A stretch of DNA of 64,000 bases from T1Sed10-7 sp041686695 (GTDB lineage Bacteria; Actinomycetota; Nitriliruptoria; Nitriliruptorales; Nitriliruptoraceae): NCBI GenBank assembly GCA_041686695.1, contig JAWLDJ010000003.1:7642-71641 (forward strand), in the 5' to 3' direction. Every line of letters begins with the position of its first letter. Positions within the stretch are counted from its first letter, which is position 1. A program made the position numbers and the translations under genes. Shown here piece after piece: positions 58,367-64,000 of this stretch. The notes under the pieces are model-generated. The model was not told where the DNA came from and ran no database searches. It was given only the letters and a program-made list of their open reading frames with translations.

Positions 58367-60009
58367 CGCGACATCCGTTCGACCAGTTCCTCGAGCGTGC
58401 GACGGGCCTTCTTCTGGTCGTAGGCGGCGAACCGGTCGTGGAAGTCCGCCCGTTCCTCGGCCTGCTGCCGCTCCAGGGCGCTGATGAGGCGCTGGCCCGC
58501 AGCCATCGTGGCCTCTCCAGGCGTGCCCGCTGTCTCCTCCTCGCCGAGTTCGTGCAGTGCCCGTCGCAGGCCCTCGGCCTGGACCTCGGCGTCCTGGTGG
58601 GCGCCGAGGTTGTCCTGCAGGGCCTTCAGGTGCCCGATCGTCGCCTTGCTGCGTTTGCGACCGCCGAGGTGGCCGAAGGCCTCGAGGAGGTAGCGAAGAC
58701 GCTTGCCGTCCTTGCGCAGCTCGTGGAGCTGTCCCGCCGGGGAGCCGTCGCCGATCGTGCGACCGTGGGTCAGCAGCTGTTGCTGGGCGGCCATGATCCG
58801 AGCGCCGATCGCCTGACCGAGCGGCCTGGTCGCGTGCTTGCCCCCTGCCACCTCGCTGTCGGGGAGGTCGAGCCAGGCCCGCCAGTCCGCGCGGAGCTGT
58901 CTGGCGGTGCGTGAGCGCAGTGCCAGTGCCACCTCGCTGTGCGCGACGGCCTGTTGGCCCGCCAGGTGGGCGAGTACAGGTTCCAGAGCGCGGGCCTCGG
59001 CGTCGCTGAGCAGCGAGGTCAGTCGCGGCCACCCGGCGACGTACACGTCCAGATCCCGTGCCGGTGAGGTCACCGTGCCGAGCCAGCGGAAGGCCTCGCG
59101 CTGCGCGGCCCGGACGTCCTTCGGGAGGATCCCACGGCTCTGGGCCAGGAGCGAACGGGTCTGGCGAACGCCGATCCGCAGGTCGTGCAGGAACTCGTCG
59201 TCGATGTGGTCGGCAGCGCCGTCCCAGGTGGCGTCGAGCCCATCCGCGAAGCTGCGTAGCACCTTCCTGACCCCGACGAGGGCAGGCTCACGGCGCTCCA
59301 GGTCCGGCCGCTGTGGTCCGCGCCACCCTGTCCGGTCGAGCCCGATGGCCACCGTCGCGCGCTCCAGCGCATCACCCGCCATCCGTCCCGGTGCACGCCC
59401 GTCGCCGCCGCGCAACGCGGCGTCCAGGGCACCGTGCAGACGGTGGGCCGCAGCTGCGCGCCCCGGCAGTTCCTCGACCTCCACGGTCCATGCCGGCAGG
59501 GGGGACGGGGCGCGGTCCCCGTCGGAGAGGCCGACGGCTGGCAGCGTCATGACCGGGTCGACCGCGAGGTCGGTGTCCAGATGCACGATGGCCTGAGGGA
59601 TCCCACGGTCATCGGTGACCGTCCCGCTGGAGCGGACCGAGCGCAGTGCTGCCTGGGCCAGGAGTGCCCGGTCGCCGGCCGCGCGCTGCAAGCGGCCACG
59701 GAGGGGGCCGGCCGGCAGGCTCGCGAGTGACAGCGGCCGTGACCGCGAGCTCTCCAGCGGCGCCGACAGGAACAGCCGGGCGGGTGGACCGTCGTTCCCG
59801 ATCACCATCAGTGCGTGGCCGGCATCGCCTGAGGTGGCGACGGTGCGTGCCTCGAGCCGCAGCCCGGCGGCGTGCAGGCGGCCGTCGAAGGTGTCGAACC
59901 GCGTCCGATGGAGCGGCTCGGGCGGGCCGAGCACGACCCCGGCGGCCGCCAGTACCTCGACCACGGGCCCGACGGGACCATCCCCGCCGTCGAACACTAC
60001 GCTCGTCAT
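58363..60009 (-). CDS. CYTH-CHAD domain protein
   Basis: 548 aa. A degenerate CYTH-like N-terminal half (1-200, TRFDTFDGRLHAAGLRLEA) is joined to a CHAD domain (250-500) with FLHDLRIGVRQTRSLL, TSPARDLDVYVAGWP and LHELRKDGKRLRYLLEAF, the basic/histidine-rich pattern. CHAD domains bind polyphosphate and coat polyphosphate granules. Overlaps the ParA gene by 4 bp. Divergent from the CYTH gene, whose start is 35 bp away. Confidence 0.9.
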   Translation of the reverse strand: MTSVVFDGGDGPVGPVVEVLAAAGVVLGPPEPLHRTRFDTFDGRLHAAGLRLEARTVATSGDAGHALMVIGNDGPPARLFLSAPLESSRSRPLSLASLPAGPLRGRLQRAAGDRALLAQAALRSVRSSGTVTDDRGIPQAIVHLDTDLAVDPVMTLPAVGLSDGDRAPSPLPAWTVEVEELPGRAAAAHRLHGALDAALRGGDGRAPGRMAGDALERATVAIGLDRTGWRGPQRPDLERREPALVGVRKVLRSFADGLDATWDGAADHIDDEFLHDLRIGVRQTRSLLAQSRGILPKDVRAAQREAFRWLGTVTSPARDLDVYVAGWPRLTSLLSDAEARALEPVLAHLAGQQAVAHSEVALALRSRTARQLRADWRAWLDLPDSEVAGGKHATRPLGQAIGARIMAAQQQLLTHGRTIGDGSPAGQLHELRKDGKRLRYLLEAFGHLGGRKRSKATIGHLKALQDNLGAHQDAEVQAEGLRRALHELGEEETAGTPGEATMAAGQRLISALERQQAEERADFHDRFAAYDQKKARRTLEELVERMSR

Positions 60010-60044
60010 CGATCACCACTTCCCTACGGCCCGGGAGGACACTC

Positions 60045-60554
60045 GTGCCGGTCGAGGTCGAGCGCGCCTTCGTGGCCGACGACGTGCCCGATCCGGCGCT
60101 GCTCGGTGCGGGGGTCAAGCTGCGGCAAGGCTATGTCGCCAGCGAGGACGAGGTCGAGGTGCGCCTGCGCATCCGGGAGCAGGATGCGGCACTGACGATC
60201 AAGGCCGGCCGGGGGATGGTCCGCACCGAGGTCGAACTGCCGCTCTCACGTGATGACGCCGAGGTGCTGTGGCAGCACACCGGAGGGCGACGGCTCGCCA
60301 AACGGCGTCACCGCGTCCAGGTCGGGGACCACGTCGCCGAGGTGGACCTGTACGAGGGTGCGCTCACGGGCCTCTGCCGCGTCGAGGTGGAGTTCACGTC
60401 ACCGGAGGAGGCCGACGCCTTCGTGCCGCCGGCCTGGTTCGGTCGCGAGGTGACCGGCGACGACCGCTGGAGCAACGCAAGCCTGGCCCGTGATGGCCGG
60501 CCCGATGAGCAAGTGGACGCAGCGGGCTCGGACCCGACGGCCCCGCAGCGCTGA
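60045..60554 (+). CDS. CYTH domain protein (triphosphate tunnel family)
   Basis: 169 aa tunnel-fold hydrolase for inorganic or organic triphosphates. The N-terminal signature ExExK reads EVERA here, so the usual lysine is Ala. Later basic/acidic tunnel residues are kept (VRLRIREQ, LTIKAGRG, RRLAKRRHRV, AEVDLYEG, CRVEVEF). GTG 60045 follows GGGAGG. Tail after 150 is polar and variable. Likely polyphosphate- or triphosphate-related given the CHAD neighbour. Confidence 0.85.
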   Translation: MPVEVERAFVADDVPDPALLGAGVKLRQGYVASEDEVEVRLRIREQDAALTIKAGRGMVRTEVELPLSRDDAEVLWQHTGGRRLAKRRHRVQVGDHVAEVDLYEGALTGLCRVEVEFTSPEEADAFVPPAWFGREVTGDDRWSNASLARDGRPDEQVDAAGSDPTAPQR

Positions 60555-60708
60555 CGGGACGCGACCGGGTGGCGGGCCACGGCGGGTGAGGGATCACCAT
60601 CTGCAGTCCGGCGATGCCGGACCCGGCGACGACGAAGCGTGCGGTAGCGGAGCAGCGCACGGCGACGGACGTACCCTCGCCCCCTCGGGTCCGATGTCGG
60701 AGGCAGAG

Positions 60709-61188
60709 GTGGACCGTCGCACCATCGGGTGGCTGCTGGTCGCCGGCCAGGCGGCGCTGCTCGGTGCGCTCGTGCTGTCGCCGATGGGCGAGCTGTGGCC
60801 GACGCCGTCGTGGCTCGAGTGGACCGGACTGGTCCTCGGTGCGCTGGGTGGGCTGTGGGCGATCGCAGCCGGGCTCAGGCTCGGTGACCGTCTAACGCCG
60901 ACGCCGGTGCCGCGCGACGGCGGCCACCTGCGGACCAACGGTCCCTACGCCCACGTGCGGCATCCGATCTACACCGGCGTTCTGCTCATCGTCGTCGGGC
61001 TCACGCTGCGCTCGGGGAGTGGACTCGTGCTCGCGTTGGCCGTGGTGACCGTGACGTTCTTCCACTTCAAGGCCCGCTTCGAGGAGGGCCTGCTGGCCGA
61101 GCGGTACCCGGAGTACCACTCCTACGCGGCCCGGACGCCTCGCTTCGTTCCCGCGCCATGGCGGCGTCTCGCCGACGACCAGCGGTGA
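60709..61188 (+). CDS. isoprenylcysteine methyltransferase-like (ICMT/PEMT) membrane protein
   Basis: 159 aa, four membrane helices. The SAM-binding C-terminal block is NGPYAHVRHPIYTGVLL, then RFEEGLLAERYPEYHSYAARTPRFVP, typical of ICMT-like phospholipid or quinone methyltransferases. GTG 60709 (GGAGG 5 bp upstream) is preferred to ATG 60694. Substrate unknown. Confidence 0.85.
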   Translation: MDRRTIGWLLVAGQAALLGALVLSPMGELWPTPSWLEWTGLVLGALGGLWAIAAGLRLGDRLTPTPVPRDGGHLRTNGPYAHVRHPIYTGVLLIVVGLTLRSGSGLVLALAVVTVTFFHFKARFEEGLLAERYPEYHSYAARTPRFVPAPWRRLADDQR

Positions 61189-61200
61189 CCGCGCACGGGG

Positions 61201-61725
61201 TCAGGCCGCCTGCCCGAAGCCCTCAGGCAGTTCGGTCCGCAGGAGCGAGGCGTGCCAGCGGGCCTCGATCCACCGGTCACCGACGTGCTTCCACACGATC
61301 GTGACGATGCAGTGGAAACGGCCGGTGAGACCGCCGATGGTCAGTAGCTGGACGAAGTCGACGACTCCCATGCCCGTCTGCCCCCAGTCCACCGCGTCGT
61401 AGCGCTCGATCAGGGTGTCGGTGGTCGCGTCCATGGCGTCGAGTTGGGCGAAGAGTTGCACGAACCAGCTCTCCCACTCGGCCCGATCACGGATCACCTC
61501 GGCTCCGCCGTTGGGGTCGATGTCGATGATGCCGAGGTCGTCGTCGCACCGGGCGGCCAGGGTCGGGAGATCGTGATCGCGGACGGCCGCGAACAACTCG
61601 GCGGTCTCGCTGGCGAACGGGGCATCCAGCGTGGCGAGTTCGGCGAGCGTGAGCGTTGCCGACCCGTCCGCCAGGCCGCGGACCGTCGAGCCTGCGGTGG
61701 GGGTGGGATGATCGTGGCTGCTCAT
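61201..61725 (-). CDS. SnoaL/NTF2-like protein
   Basis: 174 aa cone-fold protein. SETAELFAAVRDHDLPTLAARCDDDL and the later strand pattern (FHCIVTIVWKHVGDRWIEARWHASLL) match the nuclear transport factor 2-like group. ATG 61725 with GCAGGAG upstream. It may bind a small hydrophobic ligand; no catalytic pair is certain. Confidence 0.75.
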   Translation of the reverse strand: MSSHDHPTPTAGSTVRGLADGSATLTLAELATLDAPFASETAELFAAVRDHDLPTLAARCDDDLGIIDIDPNGGAEVIRDRAEWESWFVQLFAQLDAMDATTDTLIERYDAVDWGQTGMGVVDFVQLLTIGGLTGRFHCIVTIVWKHVGDRWIEARWHASLLRTELPEGFGQAA

Positions 61726-61913
61726 CGTGGCTCCTGCGGGATCGGTGCGGGGTGGCGAGCGGGGATGCGCGGCCCTGGGCCGTTCGGGGGCCGTGCTGCG
61801 GGTTCGGAACCGTGAGCGCCGTGGCGCATCCCGTGGGCGGCGGGCCGCGTATCCTTGGCATCCCCGCCATCGCATCGGCGGTGCGACGACGAGCCTCTCC
61901 CAGGGAGCGACCG

Positions 61914-62297
61914 GTGGCGATCAGCCAGACCCCGACCGAACAGGCCTCACGCTCAGCCGCGGATCGGCTGGCTCGTCAGGTCCTGCGCATCGGGGACGCG
62001 GATCCCCAGGCGCTGCTGTCACTGAAGGGGTCGATCTGGCTGTCGGCGATCCGCTGCATCATCATGTACGCGGTGCTGCCGGCCCTGGCGCCCGTCGTCG
62101 GATGGATCGGGGTGTTGGCTCGCCCGCTGTCCATCGTGCTGGTCCTGTTGGCCACGGTGCTCTCGGTGCACAGCCTGCGTCGGGTCTGGTTGGCGGACTG
62201 GGAGCACCGGTGGGCCTACACGGCGTTCATCGGTGTGGTGCTCACGCTGTTGGCCGTCGTGTTCGTGGTGGACGTGCGGGCGCTCCTGGCCTCCTGA
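61914..62297 (+). CDS. small membrane protein
   Basis: 127 aa, three hydrophobic segments (IIMYAVLPALAPVVGWIGVL, SIVLVLLATVLSVHSL, AFIGVVLTLLAVVFVVDV). A polar N-terminus of about 45 residues. GTG 61914 follows AGGGAG. No family recognised. Confidence 0.65.
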   Translation: MAISQTPTEQASRSAADRLARQVLRIGDADPQALLSLKGSIWLSAIRCIIMYAVLPALAPVVGWIGVLARPLSIVLVLLATVLSVHSLRRVWLADWEHRWAYTAFIGVVLTLLAVVFVVDVRALLAS

Positions 62298-62372
62298 TCC
62301 TCCTGATCCCGGTCGGCACGTCTCCTCCTGATCCCGGTCCGCACGTCTCCTCCTGATCCCGGTCGGCACGTC
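62298..62372. repeat. 25-bp tandem repeat, three units
   Basis: TCCTCCTGATCCCGGTCGGC plus ACGTC, in units 62298-62322, 62323-62347 and 62348-62372; the middle unit has one change. It starts at the stop codon of the preceding gene. The next 277 bp hold no gene. Confidence 0.9.
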
Positions 62373-62649
62373 CGGCTGGCGCGCGGCCACCGAAGGTCCC
62401 GGTCGGCCGAACGCTGGTCGCGCGGACACCATCCCCGTCCCTGTCCGGCCCGGGAGCTCATCGGTACGCTCTCGGTCCAGGCCCGTCCGGCCGATCAGGT
62501 TCCCGAGATGCCGCTGTGGCCGCAACCGTGATGAGCGGCGGTCCTCTGCGTTGGTCTCGTACCAACATCGTCCCGACCCTCGCCAGCTATCCGTCGACGC
62601 CACGTCCGGGTCGTGAGATCGCACCGCTCACCCAACACAGGTCGTCGCC

Positions 62650-63087
62650 ATGTTCGTGCTCCCGCCCGTCCTTCCAGACCGCCTGGTGGACTACGCGCCC
62701 GGCCGGGTCGTCGAGGTCGACCCTGCGTCCTGGCCCATCGTCGAGGTCCGCGACCGGGTCGGCATCACCAGCACCATCCCGCGCTACGCGCTGGAGGTGC
62801 TGACGGCACGCGCCGACATCGATCCGGAACGGGTCCGCTGGTTGGCGAGCGGGTCGTCGATCCGTCCGCTGTCGAACCGGCACGTCCACGTCGTGCACCA
62901 CCGGGCACGGTTGCACGTCGTCGATGGGCACCATGCCCTGGCGGCCCACCTCGCCGCCGGCTCCGACCGCATCCCGGTGCGGCTGGTCACTCCTTTCCAG
63001 GTGCGCGATCCTGTTGCGGCACGTGACCCTGATCAGGTGCGCGATCCTGACCTCGGTGCTGCCGCTGGCAACGTGGGCGCTGCCTGA
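62650..63087 (+). CDS. ParB-like nuclease domain protein
   Basis: 145 aa. The region IRPLSNRHVHVVHHRARLHV, then VVDGHHALAAHLAAGSDRIPV is the ParB/sulfiredoxin N-terminal pattern (GHHALAA is close to the GERRWRA box). No helix-turn-helix follows, only low-complexity repeats of VRDP. It lacks a partner ParA in the immediate operon, though one is encoded 4.3 kb to the left. Could be a ParB-fold CTPase or hydrolase. Confidence 0.65.
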   Translation: MFVLPPVLPDRLVDYAPGRVVEVDPASWPIVEVRDRVGITSTIPRYALEVLTARADIDPERVRWLASGSSIRPLSNRHVHVVHHRARLHVVDGHHALAAHLAAGSDRIPVRLVTPFQVRDPVAARDPDQVRDPDLGAAAGNVGAA

Positions 63088-63089
63088 GC

Positions 63090-63860
63090 TCAGTCACCCT
63101 GTAGTTGGCGTCCGCGTTCGATCACGGCCTGTCGGCGGTCCTCCACGACGGCGGGATCGACCACGAGGTCCCGACCGCGCTGCCGTTCGGTGTGCAGCGC
63201 CTCCTCGAGGGGGACGCCGGAGAGCAGGCGGTAGGTGGCCAGCAGCTCACCCACCACGACCGGGTCCGAGCCGACGAGCGCGGCCACCAGCTGCTCGGTC
63301 GCGTCAGGGAGCTGTTCGTGTGGCACGACCGTGTTGACCAGTCCCATGGCCGTCGCCTCGCCGGCAGCCACGAACCTGCCCGTGAGGCTCATCCCGAGCG
63401 CCTGCCGCAGGCCGATGAAGCGCGGCAGCAGCACGCTCATCCCACCTGACGGGTGGATCCCCACTCGAGCGTGGGTGTCGGCGAACCGGGCCCGCTCCGA
63501 GGCGATCGCCAGATCACAGCACAGCACCAACTCCAAGCCGCCGGTGACCGCAGCCCCGTTGACGACCGCGATCGTGGGGGTACTGAGTGCCTGAAGGGCG
63601 TGCCACGGGTCGGCATCCTGGCCAGCGACCTCGGTGAGATCGAGCCGTCCACCGGCGATCTCGGCCAGGTCAAGGCCGGCGCAGAAGGCCGGGTCGGTTC
63701 CGGTGAGGACGACGGCACGCACGGCCGGGTCCTCGTCGGCCGACCGCAGGGCCGTGACGAGCGCCACCATCGTCTCGAGATCGAGTGCGTTGCGTCGTTG
63801 GGGTGCATCGAGGCGGAGGGTGACGTGGTGCTCGCTGCGATCGACGACGAGACGCGGCAT
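63090..63860 (-). CDS. enoyl-CoA hydratase/isomerase (crotonase) family protein
   Basis: 256 aa. Oxyanion-hole blocks DPAFCAGLDLAEI and VNGAAVTGGLELVLCCD are present, with Glu in GGLE. The second catalytic Glu of hydratases is replaced in FADTHARVGIHPSGG, as in many EchA-type paralogues, so it may act as an isomerase or other crotonase. ATG 63860 has AGGAGG upstream. Convergent with the ParB-like gene, 2 bp apart. Confidence 0.88.
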   Translation of the reverse strand: MPRLVVDRSEHHVTLRLDAPQRRNALDLETMVALVTALRSADEDPAVRAVVLTGTDPAFCAGLDLAEIAGGRLDLTEVAGQDADPWHALQALSTPTIAVVNGAAVTGGLELVLCCDLAIASERARFADTHARVGIHPSGGMSVLLPRFIGLRQALGMSLTGRFVAAGEATAMGLVNTVVPHEQLPDATEQLVAALVGSDPVVVGELLATYRLLSGVPLEEALHTERQRGRDLVVDPAVVEDRRQAVIERGRQLQGD

Positions 63861-63973
63861 GCTGGTCCTCCTGCTCGGGCGGACCGGCGGTCGACCGGTC
63901 ACGGGCTGCCGTGAGCGATCCTGCCAGACCGTGACCGGTTGCACCCGATCGTCCATCGCAGGAGAGGTGAGGC

Positions 63974-64000
63974 ATGACGGCGTCGAGTTCGGTGGTCCGT
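63974..64000 (+). CDS. start of a further gene, partial
   Basis: ATG 63974 is preceded by GGAGAGGTGAGG; nine codons (MTASSSVVR) are visible before the window ends. Nothing can be said of its product. Confidence 0.6.

Overview
High-GC actinobacterial chromosome segment. The diagnostic block is pknB-pbpA-rodA-pstP-fhaB-fhaA followed by tRNA-Leu (28.5-36.1 kb), with crgA, a class E sortase and a trpG/pabA glutaminase 8-20 kb away. This is the gene set that flanks oriC in Mycobacterium and Streptomyces (established synteny). GTG/TTG starts, GC-rich third positions and an actinobacterial group 3b [NiFe] hydrogenase agree. A deep-branching actinobacterium, for example near Nitriliruptoria, would fit, but that placement is inference.

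Layout. 0-4.9 kb: leftward hydrogenase operon hyhB, a cyclic-nucleotide-binding protein, hyhG, hyhS, hyhL and a maturation protease cut by the window edge. 5-15.5 kb: housekeeping genes (MarR regulator, PlsC acyltransferase, alpha/beta hydrolase, DHDPS-family aldolase, metX and metY, aldo/keto reductase, tRNA-Ala, gamma-glutamyltransferase). 15.5-24.7 kb: a DnaA-box-like cluster, crgA, sortase, a 59-aa membrane protein, polyprenyl synthase, AMP-ligase, trpG/pabA, two membrane-associated proteases, and a BaeRF-like plus helical-repeat gene pair. 24.8-28.5 kb: a copper-type operon (CopC-CopD fusion, YcnI, and a membrane protein with a WHDHRIH motif). 28.5-36.1 kb: the cell-wall growth and Ser/Thr phosphorylation operon, ending at tRNA-Leu(CAG).

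36.1-44.9 kb is an accessory island. It starts with a 55-bp perfect direct repeat of the 3' part of tRNA-Leu, 1498 bp apart. Each copy is followed by a hairpin and an array of heptamers with an 11-bp step (TGACAAC in one, TGACACC in the other). It then carries an integrase remnant, three separate PIN-toxin modules, two near-identical tyrosine recombinases (one frameshifted), and three copies of a site with a fixed 26-nt internal spacer. ABC-transporter fragments lie at its right end.

44.9-64 kb: a two-component system with a 51-aa lipoprotein, sulfurtransferase, ArsR-rhodanese regulator, PIG-L deacetylase, methyltransferase, fructose-1,6-bisphosphatase, CbbX-like AAA+ ATPase, and a candidate polyphosphate locus. 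That locus holds SixA-type phosphatase, a ParA ATPase overlapping a CYTH-CHAD protein, and a divergent CYTH protein. The window ends with an ICMT-like methyltransferase, a ParB-domain protein and an enoyl-CoA hydratase. A 100-N scaffold gap at 57523-57622 is flanked by the same 99 bp on both sides and looks like an unmerged contig overlap.

The best candidates for something new are the tRNA-Leu/PIN/recombinase island, the ParA-CHAD-CYTH locus, and two genes whose only well-placed start codon is ATC.
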